The notes below the pieces were generated by a model. The model saw only the letters and a program-made list of their open reading frames with translations. It was not told where the DNA came from and did no database searches. From Methylorubrum rhodesianum (GTDB lineage Bacteria > Pseudomonadota > Alphaproteobacteria > Rhizobiales > Beijerinckiaceae): a stretch of DNA of 64,000 nt. Position 1 is the stretch's first letter. Each line of letters begins with the position of its first letter. The stretch is from assembly GCF_014199985.1 (NCBI RefSeq), contig NZ_JACHOS010000013.1:1-64000 (forward strand), written 5' to 3'. The position numbers and the translations under genes are program-made. Positions 7,784-15,817 of the stretch are shown here, one piece after another.

Positions 7784-8500
7784 GACGCCTACCTCCGCCC
7801 GCATGAAATATCATGCATCAGCCAGATGCAATATAACGTGCGTCAGTGACTTCAATCCTGATGCGACCGCGCGATCAGGATAGCAGTGCATAACGCGCTG
7901 CGCTTGAGGCTCGCGCCGGTCTCGAGATTAGCGACGACCCTTCTCCCCCAACTGGCAGCCGGCGGCCGTGTCAACGAGACCGAGGGCTGTACACGACTGT
8001 GATCGGGTGGGCGTCGGTCTTCGGGTCAGCGAGGTGCGCAATTGGAAAACGCTCCGCAGATGGTGCGGGGCAAGCCAAAAATTTCCCTTTTGCGTCAAAG
8101 GGTGCTGTTACCCCCGGGTGCGGGGGTTAAGTTGCTGCAGCAGCTAGCTTATTCGCGATCTGCTCGGGGAGCCAAATCTTTCAACATGATTTGAAGGCCG
8201 CATATTTGCGCCGCCTCCGACGGTTGAACAGCCGTCTTACGGGTTGGAACGTCACCCGCAATCGCACCGTGACCTCATCGCTCATTCAGCGCTGCGGGGC
8301 ACGTTCACTCGGATGCGAGGCCGCTTTTCCGACCAATCAGCCAAGCTGGCTGGGCGGATCGCTCGCCGTTCAAACCGGAGACGGAGCCATCGAGCAGTCG
8401 TGCGGCCGCCCTACCCGTTGTTGCGGTTTGTCAACAGCCGGCTCCCCGCAGAAGGCGGACCTATCCGTCGACGGCTGCCATGGGAAACGCGACAGGTCCG
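7784..8500. other. Long region without a supported gene
   Basis: About 700 bases contain no frame with both a plausible start and protein-like sequence; plus-strand frames from 8191 and 8244 are Arg/Pro/Ser-rich shadows. A hairpin at 8110-8127 (seven-base stem of A, five C and G, loop GGTG) lacks a following T-run. The first 60 bases are AT-rich and could hold the promoter of the 7604-7783 gene. A decayed mobile element is possible but no terminal repeats were found. Confidence 0.4.
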
Positions 8501-8875
8501 TCAGTGTCCCTCATCGACTGCCGGCGCGAGGATGCGTGGGGTCTGCTGATGCTGCACGACGCGCCACTCCTCATGGGAGAGCCGGCGGTAGGTCGAAGTG
8601 CAGTGCGCCTCGTAGGTCTCCTCGCCCCGTTTGGCCGTCACCGAATAGGCGATGACGATGAGGCCCTCCTGGGGACGGGCGATCCGGCCGTCGTCGATCA
8701 CGACCTCCGACCAGCGCGGCGTGTCGGAGACCGCCTCGATCGCCTGCGCGCCGCCGAAGACGTAGGGCGGATGCGGCAGCGCCATCAGGCACTCGTCATC
8801 GACCAATTCACGATAATGGTCCGACCCTCCGGTCCAGAGGCTTTTTTCGAACGACCAGACACGATCATCGTCCAC
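8501..8875 (-). CDS. SnoaL/DUF4440-like small protein
   Basis: This 124-residue product starts at GTG 8875 with GAGGAG upstream, although the frame runs open further out. It begins with an acidic helix leading to LWTGGSDHYRELVDDECLMALP. It continues with WSEVVIDDGRIARPQEGLIVIAYSVTAKRGEETYEAHCTSTYRR and HEEWRVVQHQQTP. A helix pair, then beta strands ending in W-R-V-V-Q-H-Q-Q-T, is the signature of NTF2-fold DUF4440/SnoaL-like proteins. Its role is unknown. It is the last of four same-strand small genes downstream of the second LexA box, but a 177-base gap separates it from the next one. Confidence 0.6.
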   Translation of the reverse strand: MDDDRVWSFEKSLWTGGSDHYRELVDDECLMALPHPPYVFGGAQAIEAVSDTPRWSEVVIDDGRIARPQEGLIVIAYSVTAKRGEETYEAHCTSTYRRLSHEEWRVVQHQQTPRILAPAVDEGH

Positions 8876-9052
8876 GCGGCTCTCCTCAGGTTCTCGACGT
8901 GCCGAGACAAGACCGGCCCGCGCCGATCGTTCCTGAGGTCGCCACTTATCGCGCGGCAACAGTCCTCTTGCCGGATGAGCGAGAGAGGGCTCAGCCGCGT
9001 TGCCTGGATTCGAGGCCGCGAATGGACCTTTGCTCTCTTCCCCGATCATCAT

Positions 9053-9295
9053 TCAGAACGGCCAGGGCTTCGCGTCCTCATCGACCGGCAACCGTTCACC
9101 CGGAGAGATCAGCGGCACGATTTCGTCGAGCGGCTGCGGCACGCGGATCGTGCGTCCCGCCGCGGTGATGAAGGTCTCGTTGCGCATCAGATCAGTGTCG
9201 CTGACCGCCTGCACACTGGAGACGCGCAGCAGGTGACGGCAGCCGTCACCGTCCTGAACCTGCAGGTAGGCGCCGACCCGGCGCACGGCGTCCAT
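9053..9295 (-). CDS. Small beta-rich hypothetical protein
   Basis: This 80-residue protein starts at ATG 9295. It reads AYLQVQDGDGCRHLLRVSSV, AVSDTDLMRNETFITAAGRTIRVP, then a Pro-rich tail ending KPWPF. Alternating hydrophobic residues suggest a small beta barrel that may bind nucleic acid or a ligand; this is only inference. It lies 27 bases after the 9323-9598 gene, so it is probably in the same operon. Confidence 0.5.
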   Translation of the reverse strand: MDAVRRVGAYLQVQDGDGCRHLLRVSSVQAVSDTDLMRNETFITAAGRTIRVPQPLDEIVPLISPGERLPVDEDAKPWPF

Positions 9296-9322
9296 GGCTC
9301 GGTTCTTCTAAGTGGTGGCGCC

Positions 9323-9598
9323 TCACGCGTCGACGACCGTGAATTCCATTCCGCGTCCCGGTCCCTGATCGGCATAGTCGATGAGCGTCAGCCCGCGCTC
9401 GGTCAGCGTCTCTTCGACGATGTCGCGGTGCTTGCGCACCATCTGTCCGATCGCCAGCGGCGTCAGGCGCGGACTGGCGCGACGCAGGGCATCCACGCCG
9501 ACATGGGCGGGCATGCCCTCGCTCTCGGCGATGCGTGCTAGGGCCAAACCCAGATCGCGCGCTTTCGTCTCCGCGGCCGATTTCGGCTTGAAGGCCAT
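9323..9598 (-). CDS. Small helical hypothetical protein
   Basis: This 91-residue protein starts at ATG 9598 with AGAGGAA upstream, 25 bases after the stop of the 83-residue paralogue gene. It has a Lys/Ala-rich start (MAFKPKSAAETKARDLG), helices (LALARIAESEGMPAHVGVDAL, LTPLAIGQMVRKHRDIVEET) and a short acidic end. The TPLAIGQMVRKHRDIV stretch has the look of a DNA-binding helix-turn-helix, but no family was recognised. It belongs with the neighbouring small genes running leftward from the second LexA box. Confidence 0.5.
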   Translation of the reverse strand: MAFKPKSAAETKARDLGLALARIAESEGMPAHVGVDALRRASPRLTPLAIGQMVRKHRDIVEETLTERGLTLIDYADQGPGRGMEFTVVDA

Positions 9599-9623
9599 GT
9601 GATTCCTCTCTTCGATCCCCGCG

Positions 9624-9878
9624 TCAGGCGGCTTGCAGCGTGTCGGCAAAATCATCCGGCACGTCGCCGAACCGGCCGAGAATCGTTGCGCTTTCCAGCT
9701 CCCCGGTCTCGTCGTCGGCCACGATCTGGATAGCGGCCGTGCCCGGCAGCCGCGCCGCCATCGCCTCCGCGCGCTTCAGCGCACCGCTTACCGTCGGCGA
9801 CACCTGCTGATCGCCCGGACACAGGCGTTTGCGCTTCAGCACGAAGGTCTGCACGAGATAGGTCGTCCGCATCGTCAC
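9624..9878 (-). CDS. Small conserved protein of the SOS cassette, copy 2
   Basis: This 84-residue product is closely related to the one at 4632-4883 along its whole length. Shared blocks include LVQTF.LKRKRL, PGD.QVS, SGA.KRAEAMA, PGTAA.QIVADDE and GELES. The start may be GTG 9878 or ATG 9872, both after GGGAGA. No known domain was recognised. It lies 110 bases from the second LexA box and is first of a run of small genes. The duplication next to two LexA boxes is the best hint of function. Confidence 0.65.
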   Translation of the reverse strand: MTMRTTYLVQTFVLKRKRLCPGDQQVSPTVSGALKRAEAMAARLPGTAAIQIVADDETGELESATILGRFGDVPDDFADTLQAA

Positions 9879-9988
9879 CCGCGTTCTCCCTCGCTGAGGC
9901 CGGATCGGCCGTCATCCAGGCTTGCCGCAGCGGTACGGACGGCGTGCGACCGTCACCTTCCTGCCGCCTGGAGACAGGCCACACGTCT

Positions 9989-10003
9989 GTTCCGTTTTCG
10001 TTC
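9989..10003 (+). promoter_or_regulatory. Second LexA-type box, without umuDC
   Basis: Here too the sequence is GTTC, seven bases, GTTC. The bases after it (TAGCACAGAAGG, then TCGGGTGAG) match those after the umuDC box (TAGCGCAGATGG, then TCGGGTGAG). In this copy the GTG opens only seven codons before TGA, so no umuD follows. The box may be a relic of a lost umuDC copy or may control the leftward small genes. Confidence 0.65.
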
Positions 10004-10311
10004 TAGCACAGAAGGCGACGTCGGGTGAGCCAATTTTGCGAAAGATGATTCGCTGCAGACGGCGCGCTCTTGCCCCATCGCGGCGATACCGGTCGAGAAG
10101 CGGGACGCTCCAGACGGTCGGAGCGGATCCCGTCCCGGGTCAGCGCGCGGCGGTCCGGGGCAGTCCAGATCACTCGGTCGGCAGGGATCGAACTGGCTGG
10201 CTGAGAGGCAGACGGCGCGGCGCGTTCTCTGACGCGCTTAGGCCGGTTGACAGCTTGTGAGAGGCCTCTCCTTGGCTTGCTGAGCGCTCTGCAAACCTCG
10301 GCAGAGGATCG
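10004..10311. other. Gene-free stretch after the second LexA box
   Basis: Nothing convincing is encoded here. It starts with a few bases resembling the umuD 5' end and then loses all similarity, which fits deletion of a former umuDC. The rest is GC-rich with short shadow frames only. Confidence 0.4.
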
Positions 10312-10479
10312 TCAGCCGCCGCCGATGCCGGTGACGACCTTGCCGGTGCCGTTGCAGTCCGGGCAGCTCTTGGCTTCGACACGACCGCTCCCCCCGCACC
10401 GGGGGCACAGGTTCTCGCCCGTACCGGGCGTTCCGGGCGGCGCGTCATCGCCGGGTTTCACTGGCTCCGACTGCGTCAT
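10312..10479 (-). CDS. Small protein with DnaJ-type zinc motifs
   Basis: This 55-residue protein carries two CxxCxGxG-type repeats, CPRCGGSGRV and CPDCNGTGKV, the zinc-binding units of DnaJ, followed by a Gly-rich end. Two such repeats make one zinc site. Without a J domain it is not a DnaJ; such stand-alone pieces are common in Methylobacterium-like genomes but uncharacterised. The ATG at 10479 follows a GGAGGG-like site. Confidence 0.65.
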   Translation of the reverse strand: MTQSEPVKPGDDAPPGTPGTGENLCPRCGGSGRVEAKSCPDCNGTGKVVTGIGGG

Positions 10480-10566
10480 GATCGCCCTCCCTGGTCTGAG
10501 GTAGGGCAAAACCTTCGCGCTTGGGGCCATGTTCCCGGCATCGAAGCGTGTGCCGAGCGACGCGCC

Positions 10567-11445
10567 CTAGGCCTCGCGCAAGAGGGCGGGGATTTCGCCG
10601 GCGATCTCCCGTGCCAGGAAGCCGATCGGTCCCACTCGTTCGGCCAAGCGCCGCCCCGCCTGCCCGTGCAGGTAGACGCCCCAGGCGGCCGCCGTCGCCG
10701 TCTCGGCGCCCCGTGCGAGGAGGCCTGCGACGATGCCCGAGAGAACATCGCCGGAGCCTGAGGTGGCAAGCCCCACACCGCCACCGTCGTAGAGCCAAGC
10801 CCCACCGCCGGGATCGACGATCCAGCTCTTGGCCCCCTTCATGATCACGACGCATCCGAGAAGCGCGGCGGCCCGGCGGGCGGCTGCCAGAGGATCCGCC
10901 TCGACCGCCCCGCGATCGATGTCGAGCAGCCGGGCCATCTCACCGGCATGGGGTGTGATCACCGCGCGACCGCGGCAGCACCGAACCGCCTCGGCCTGTC
11001 CGCCGAGACCGGCGATCACCCCTGCATCAAGCACCAGCGCGGCCGTCGAATGGGCCGCCAGCAGCGTGCGGGAGAGGGCCGTTGCGACCGCGTCGGCGTT
11101 CAGGCCCGGGCCGACCAGCGCCGCGTCGCAGCGCTCCGCCAGGGCCGGCAGGCGCGCCACGGCATCCGCCGGATCGATCGCGCCTTCGTCCGTTTCGGCG
11201 AGCCCGATGACACGGGCCTCGGGCACCGCGACGGCTAGGTTCGCCGCGGCCGTCCTGACGGTCGCGATCCGGAGGCGGCCGGCTCCGCTCCGGAGCGCGG
11301 CGATCCCGGCCAGGAGGGCGGCGCCCGGAACCTCGACGGACCCGCCGACGACGAGAACGGTGCCGCGTTGCTCCTTGCCGCCCTCCTGGGGCATCGGCAG
11401 AGGCGTTTGCCGAAGGTGATCGAGCGTCAGGTGGTTCTGGGTCAT
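10567..11445 (-). CDS. nnrD: ADP-dependent NAD(P)H-hydrate dehydratase
   Basis: The enzyme repairs damaged NAD(P)H hydrates using ADP. The 292-residue protein is a ribokinase-fold YjeF C-terminal-type domain: RGTVLVVGGSVEVPGAALLAG at the start, ALVGPGLN, VITPHAGEMARLL in the middle and GSGDVLSGIVAGLLARG near the end, where the aspartate is the expected catalytic base. The epimerase half (NnrE) is absent, so it is a stand-alone NnrD. The ATG at 11445 begins MTQNHLT. It is monocistronic; the gene before it is 87 bases away on the same strand. Confidence 0.85.
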   Translation of the reverse strand: MTQNHLTLDHLRQTPLPMPQEGGKEQRGTVLVVGGSVEVPGAALLAGIAALRSGAGRLRIATVRTAAANLAVAVPEARVIGLAETDEGAIDPADAVARLPALAERCDAALVGPGLNADAVATALSRTLLAAHSTAALVLDAGVIAGLGGQAEAVRCCRGRAVITPHAGEMARLLDIDRGAVEADPLAAARRAAALLGCVVIMKGAKSWIVDPGGGAWLYDGGGVGLATSGSGDVLSGIVAGLLARGAETATAAAWGVYLHGQAGRRLAERVGPIGFLAREIAGEIPALLREA

Positions 11446-11672
11446 TGGGCAGCTGTGTTCGCGGTCGTGGCGGCCGAAATCATGCCGCGCCCTCCGCGGT
11501 CGCGCGGGCGGCGCTGGAGCGGAAAGCCCGTGACGGCACGGCCGTATCCCTCCGGCTCCAAAGCGATGAAGCGTCGCTCCCTGCGAAAAGCACCATCGAT
11601 CGCAAATGGCCGGTGATTGGATACAAAGCCGCCGCGCCGGGTTCCCCGGTGGATGGATCACTGGGACGAGCC

Positions 11673-11963
11673 ATGAAGACCTTCCTGATCTGCGCAAGCG
11701 CCGTCGGCTTGGCCGCCGCGAGTCTCGTGCCGCTGACGGCGGGGCCGGCCGATGCCCGCTCGCGTCACAAGAGCCGCGGAGTCGTCACGAACGACGGCAG
11801 CGTCACGGGCGGGCGTGGTCGGGACCGAACGATCTCCCGCGGCGCGACCGGGGCCGGCACCATCAACAGAAACTCCGCGGCCGGCGGCAACGCGAACCAG
11901 CCCGAGCGCGCGGTCCCGCAGGGCAGCGGCGGCGGCGGGAGCGGCGGTGCCGGAGCTCAGTGA
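11673..11963 (+). CDS. Small secreted Gly-rich protein
   Basis: This 96-residue product has a signal peptide (MKTFLICASAVGLAAASLVP, cleavage near ADA at 28). The mature part is Arg/Gly/Asn/Ser-rich and disordered, ending in a Gly run. No domain was recognised. It is likely periplasmic or exported. The upstream spacer of 227 bases is enough for its own promoter. Confidence 0.55.
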   Translation: MKTFLICASAVGLAAASLVPLTAGPADARSRHKSRGVVTNDGSVTGGRGRDRTISRGATGAGTINRNSAAGGNANQPERAVPQGSGGGGSGGAGAQ

Positions 11964-12043
11964 CCTGAGCGCGGACGCACGCCGAAGGAGCCGGTCCACA
12001 CCGTGATCACGGCAGCGGGCGTTGTGAAGGAGACGTTTGACCG

Positions 12044-12406
12044 ATGGCCCTCCGATCCGAAACGCCGCCCCCGCCCGCCGACCGTGTGCCGGAAGCGCCC
12101 GCCGCCTCGACGCGACCGACCAGCGCGCAGTTGAAGGCCGAGATCGATTCCGGGCGCACTGGCGACAAGATCCCCGCCCACGATCCCGGGCTGTCGCCCC
12201 TCGGCACCGATGACGAGGCGGCCGGCAGGCCTTCGTCCTCATCGCGCATTGCCATGGCGCGGGACGAGGAGACCGGGCCCCGTCGCGTCAGGGCCGGCAG
12301 AATGCGGACGGGACACGGCACCAACCGTGGGGTCATGTCCGCCTATTACGGTATCATCGCAGCGGCTGCCCTGACGGTCGGACTCGTCATCTGGTTCCTG
12401 CGCTGA
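12044..12406 (+). CDS. Small single-pass membrane protein
   Basis: The 120-residue product has about 90 hydrophilic Pro/Ser/Arg-rich residues followed by one C-terminal membrane helix (YYGIIAAAALTVGLVIWFLR). It is therefore a tail-anchored protein. GAAGGAG lies about 12 bases before the ATG. No family was recognised. Confidence 0.55.
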   Translation: MALRSETPPPPADRVPEAPAASTRPTSAQLKAEIDSGRTGDKIPAHDPGLSPLGTDDEAAGRPSSSSRIAMARDEETGPRRVRAGRMRTGHGTNRGVMSAYYGIIAAAALTVGLVIWFLR

Positions 12407-12615
12407 GCCCGCCGCCTGAGCCCGAACGATGGGTTCGGTGCCAAGGTGGGGAACCGAGTCGCGACGGCCTCCGAAACCGGTGGGTTTGGGACCGCCCAAT
12501 CCCGTTCCTGCACGGTGTCGGAGTGGACAAGGGTCGTTTGCTGCAACTTTAACGAGGCGCGAAACGACATCTTATATGGTGCCTGCCAAGCTTGCGCGGT
12601 CACGTGAGGACATCG

Positions 12616-12867
12616 ATGTCCAGACAAGCCGCGATCAACCCCGACGCAACGCTTGCGACCGGCGAGGCGGGTTTGATCGCCGTCGATGAACACACCTCGA
12701 TCGGATGTTGGGTGAACGACCTCTCGGGAACGGAGATCGAGATCACCGTCCTGGACACATCGTGTGTCCCCGACGTGTTCATGCTGACATCCCCGGCCCG
12801 CGAGCTGCTCAAGGTTTGCCGGACGGTCTGGCGGACGGACGAGGTGATCGGAGCGCGCTACCGTTAG
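12616..12867 (+). CDS. Degenerate PilZ-like domain protein
   Basis: This 83-residue product starts at ATG 12616 after GTGAGGA. It contains CWVNDLSGTEIEITVLDTSC, VPDVFMLTSP and KVCRTVWRTDEVIGARYR, which follow the beta-strand pattern of a PilZ domain ending (the strand V-C-R-x-V-W-R-x(5)-G-x-R/Y). The N-terminal RxxxR and the DxSxxG elements that bind cyclic-di-GMP are missing or altered (LDTSC). It probably does not bind that messenger in the usual way. Confidence 0.55.
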   Translation: MSRQAAINPDATLATGEAGLIAVDEHTSIGCWVNDLSGTEIEITVLDTSCVPDVFMLTSPARELLKVCRTVWRTDEVIGARYR

Positions 12868-13090
12868 CACCCGCGTTGCTTCCTCGGCGCGCCGGAGCGG
12901 GAGCGGATTGTTGTCCTGTCCGTCATCATCTTCGGTCAACGACGGAGGGGCTGCTCCGGTGGGTCCTCTCGTCGCGCTCCCCGTTCCCGGCTTGCCCTTA
13001 CGAGGTGAGTCAGCCTCCTGCCGGCACGCGGCCAGTCCGTGATCGGCGAACTCTCGACCGGGGTTCGGGTTGCCACCGTGGAGGTATGCC

Positions 13091-13264
13091 ATGGCCGAGT
13101 CGAGAAAGCCGGACGAAGTCGAAGCGCCGGATCGCCCCCGGCTGACGCCGCAGGGTCATAGCAGCGGAACGCCATCGGGCCAGGACGACACCGACCCCCA
13201 GGGCGGCGCAAAGCAGGGACAGGGCGACAAGGCGGAGGGAGAGCGGCGCGAGGCGGAGCGCTGA
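13091..13264 (+). CDS. Small disordered hydrophilic protein
   Basis: The frame encodes 57 residues (MAESRKPDEVEAP, then Gln/Asp/Gly/Glu/Arg-rich) after a GAGGT site 5 bases upstream. It has no hydrophobic core and no known domain, resembling small stress-related hydrophilic proteins. The codon-position bias and the site support it moderately. Confidence 0.4.
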   Translation: MAESRKPDEVEAPDRPRLTPQGHSSGTPSGQDDTDPQGGAKQGQGDKAEGERREAER

Positions 13265-13804
13265 TCAGCGGCTCGGTTATCGCGGACTGCCTTGGCCGGA
13301 GAGGCGTGGCGGGCCGGATTCTCGGAAGAATGCCGACCCGCCTGTCGCCTGCGTTCCGCATGGGGGCGGGCAGCCCAACGACATTGAGCAAACGGCGCGG
13401 AAGCGGTCCGTCATCCCAGGCGCTGCAAAGGAATGATGGCCTCGTTCCGCCTGCCGAGCGGCTTAAAAAGTGTGGGCCTTCGGGAGTTGGCTGCTGCCGG
13501 TTGGACGGGATTGGCACGCCGATGTGCGCCAGCACACCCACTCCGCCCGCTTCATTTCACCCTCGCGTCGCCCGTCGACCGGGTCGGGAGGCGTTCCCGT
13601 CCGAGCGGGCTCGTGCGGGAGAGGATGCGCAGGAAGATCTGGGAGAGGAGCGCGGAGCCGCCGGAGCTGAGGGCGGCTTTGCCGGGAAGGGGTGAGGCCG
13701 TTCGCAATTTAAGGCTCCGTTAACCACCTTCGTGCAATTCTGGGCATCATCGCTTCCGCTGGCCGGTTGCGTTACGGATCCTGAACAGTTGGCCCGGTCG
13801 AGCC
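13265..13804. other. Intergenic region, 540 bases
   Basis: No frame here has a good start and protein-like sequence. The part 13700-13800 is less GC-rich and includes TTAAGG and TTAACC, so it may hold the promoter of the gene at 13805. Nothing else was recognised. Confidence 0.4.
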
Positions 13805-14011
13805 ATGGCACATCTCGCGACGGACTATCCCAGCGGAGCGATCGTCGAAGCCGCCATGCCGGCCCTGAACGGCGAGAGCCGCGACCGCATCGGGCAGGGC
13901 CTGCGCGAAGCCTATGTGGAGCGCTGCGACGCCCAGCCGATCACGGCCGAGCAGGTCGAGATGCTGCTGCGCCTGCGGCAGAAGGAGCGCGACCGGCGTC
14001 GCAGCCCCTGA
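13805..14011 (+). CDS. Small protein, possibly NepR-like
   Basis: The 68-residue protein has the core DRIGQGLREAYVERCDAQPI followed by TAEQVEMLLRLRQKERDRR. That I-G-x-x-L-R-x-x-Y-x(8)-P-I-x(4)-x-x-L-L-x-x-L layout vaguely recalls NepR, the anti-sigma factor of the alphaproteobacterial general stress response. Neither an EcfG sigma factor nor a PhyR regulator is adjacent, so the assignment is only a suggestion. Confidence 0.45.
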   Translation: MAHLATDYPSGAIVEAAMPALNGESRDRIGQGLREAYVERCDAQPITAEQVEMLLRLRQKERDRRRSP

Positions 14012-14058
14012 TCCGCCCGGACCTTACGGGCCCGCTGCGATGAACGGGCCGGCCCGCG

Positions 14059-14334
14059 CTACTGCCAGCGCCGCGCCTTCGGCTGCTGACGCCGGACCTC
14101 GGCGGCGCGAATCATCGTCAGCACGCGGTCGAGATCCTTGAGCAGCGAGGATTCCGTTGCCCGTGCCGAGGCGATCTCCTGTTCGTCGCTGCCGAACCGC
14201 TGGCGCTGCTGCTGCAGCGTCAGCTCTTCTTCGAGGGCAGCCCGCTCCGCGTGAAGCGCCCGATAGGCCGCCTCCTGAGGATCGGCTGGATCCAGCGCAG
14301 GATCCTCCTCGCGCGATGAATGCGGTTCCGTCAC
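14059..14334 (-). CDS. Coiled-coil hypothetical protein
   Basis: The likely start is GTG 14334 (VTEPHSSREEDPALDP), giving 91 residues; the frame is open further upstream, but that part looks non-coding. The product is almost all charged helix (AERAALEEELTLQQQRQRFG, SSLLKDLDRVLTMIRAAEVR). Its regular heptads suggest a coiled coil. It is convergent with 13805-14011 and no function can be assigned. Confidence 0.45.
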   Translation of the reverse strand: MTEPHSSREEDPALDPADPQEAAYRALHAERAALEEELTLQQQRQRFGSDEQEIASARATESSLLKDLDRVLTMIRAAEVRRQQPKARRWQ

Positions 14335-14532
14335 GCCGACGGTCTCCTCGAACTCACTGGCATGAACCCGCCGCGGTCCCGGATCGCGCGGGGTTCCAGA
14401 TCGCTGAGGCAGCCTCCAGCGACAGTACCTTGGGGGTAACAGCAGCTGGGACGACGGCCACAGGACCTGTTCACGTAACGCTCGAGAGCATCCGACGGTC
14501 CCATCCTCAATCAAATTCCGTCTCCGCCGGGG

Positions 14533-14561
14533 CTGTCATGTCACCGTCATGTGGGCGTCAT
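14533..14561 (+). promoter_or_regulatory. Pho box (three repeats) before pstS
   Basis: Three repeat units lie head to tail with 11-base spacing: CTGTCAT, four bases, CCGTCAT, four bases, GCGTCAT. That matches the CTGTCAT direct-repeat operator of PhoB. It ends 100 bases before the pstS ATG at 14662. PhoB is encoded at the far end of the same cluster, so the operon is probably self-regulated by phosphate starvation. Nothing else is coded between 14335 and 14661. Confidence 0.8.
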
Positions 14562-14661
14562 AGAGGCGGCGCGTCGGCGCACTAGATGGCAGCAGTGTCG
14601 CAGCGAGATCGGTCCCAATATCCAGGATCGGTCCCGACAATGCGCCCGACACCCTACGGAG

Positions 14662-15708
14662 ATGCTTGTGAAACCTTTCGCTTACGCCTTGGCGGTCGGC
14701 CTCGCTGCCGCTCAGCTCGCGACCTCGGCCGTGGCCGCCGACATCACCGGCGCCGGTGCCACCTTCCCCTTCCCGGTCTACTCGAAGTGGGCCGAAGCCT
14801 ACCGCAAGGAGACCGGCACCGGTCTCAACTATCAGTCGATCGGCTCGGGCGGCGGCATCAAGCAGATCCAGGCCAAGACCGTTGACTTCGGCGCCACCGA
14901 CGCGCCCCTCAAGCCGGCCCAGCTCGAGAAGGACGGCCTCATCCAGTTCCCCACCGTGATGGGCGGCGTGGTTCCGGTCGTCAACATCGCCGGCCTCGAG
15001 CCGGGCAAGCTCAAGCTGACGGGCGAGATCATCGCCGAGATCTACGCCGGCAAGATCCTGAAGTGGTCCGATCCGAAGATCGCCAAGCTCAATGACGGTC
15101 TGAAGCTGCCCGAGGCGAACATCACCCCGGTCTACCGTTCGGACGCCTCCGGCACGACCAACATCTTCACCACCTATCTCTCCTCGGTCTCCGATCCTTG
15201 GAAGAAGGAGTTCGGCGCCGCCACGACCGTGAGCTGGCCGGTGGGTCAGGGCGGAAAGGGCAACGAGGGCGTCACCGCCACCGTCAAGCAGGTTCCGAAT
15301 TCCATCGGCTACGTCGAGTCGGCCTATGCCAAGCAGAACAAGCTTGCCTACGCCCTGATCGAGAACAAGGCCGGCAAGTTCCCGCAGCCCGACGACAAGG
15401 CCTTCCAGGCCGCCGCCGCCAGCGCCGACTGGAAGTCGACCCCCGGTTTCGGGATCGCCCTGACCAACCAGGCCGGTGACGACGCGTGGCCGATCACCGC
15501 CGCCACCTTCATCCTGGTCTACAAGGAGCCTGCGGACGCGGCCAAGGCCGCCGACGTGCTGAAGTTCTTCGACTGGGCCTACAAGAATGGCGACAAGCTC
15601 GCGACCGAGCTCGATTACGTGCCGCTCCCCGACAACGTCGTCGGCCTGATCCACGACGAGTGGAAGGCCGTGAAGAAGGACGGCAAGCCCGTCTTCGCCG
15701 GTAACTGA
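14662..15708 (+). CDS. pstS: PstS, periplasmic phosphate-binding protein
   Basis: It captures phosphate and delivers it to the PstCAB transporter. The 348-residue product has a signal peptide (residues 1-26, ending AVA-A). Then DITGAGATFPFPVYSKW, QSIGSGGGIKQI, DFGATDAPL and YRSDASGTTNIFTTYLS are the phosphate-contacting segments of the PstS family. The ATG at 14662 was chosen because the signal peptide starts there; the frame is open further upstream. It leads the pst operon, controlled by the Pho box at 14533. Confidence 0.95.
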   Translation: MLVKPFAYALAVGLAAAQLATSAVAADITGAGATFPFPVYSKWAEAYRKETGTGLNYQSIGSGGGIKQIQAKTVDFGATDAPLKPAQLEKDGLIQFPTVMGGVVPVVNIAGLEPGKLKLTGEIIAEIYAGKILKWSDPKIAKLNDGLKLPEANITPVYRSDASGTTNIFTTYLSSVSDPWKKEFGAATTVSWPVGQGGKGNEGVTATVKQVPNSIGYVESAYAKQNKLAYALIENKAGKFPQPDDKAFQAAAASADWKSTPGFGIALTNQAGDDAWPITAATFILVYKEPADAAKAADVLKFFDWAYKNGDKLATELDYVPLPDNVVGLIHDEWKAVKKDGKPVFAGN

Positions 15709-15715
15709 GTGTCGA

Positions 15716-15749
15716 GAAGAGCCCTCTCCCGCTCGGGAGGGGGCTCTTC
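15716..15749 (+). terminator. Stem-loop between pstS and pstC
   Basis: A 15-base stem, GAAGAGCCCTCTCCC paired with GGGAGGGGGCTCTTC (one mismatch), closes a GCTC loop 7 bases after the pstS stop. No T-run follows. It probably attenuates transcription or protects the pstS mRNA 3' end, so that more binding protein than permease is made. Confidence 0.7.
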
Positions 15750-15817
15750 CTGAAGTGATCCGCTCGCCTCGCGCGCGACGGCGCGCTACACGCTCCCCAG
15801 CCGAAGAGCCTCCGCGG

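Noticed and set aside
8110..8127. GC hairpin as an intrinsic terminator
   Set aside because: No T-run on either strand and no gene ends close to it.
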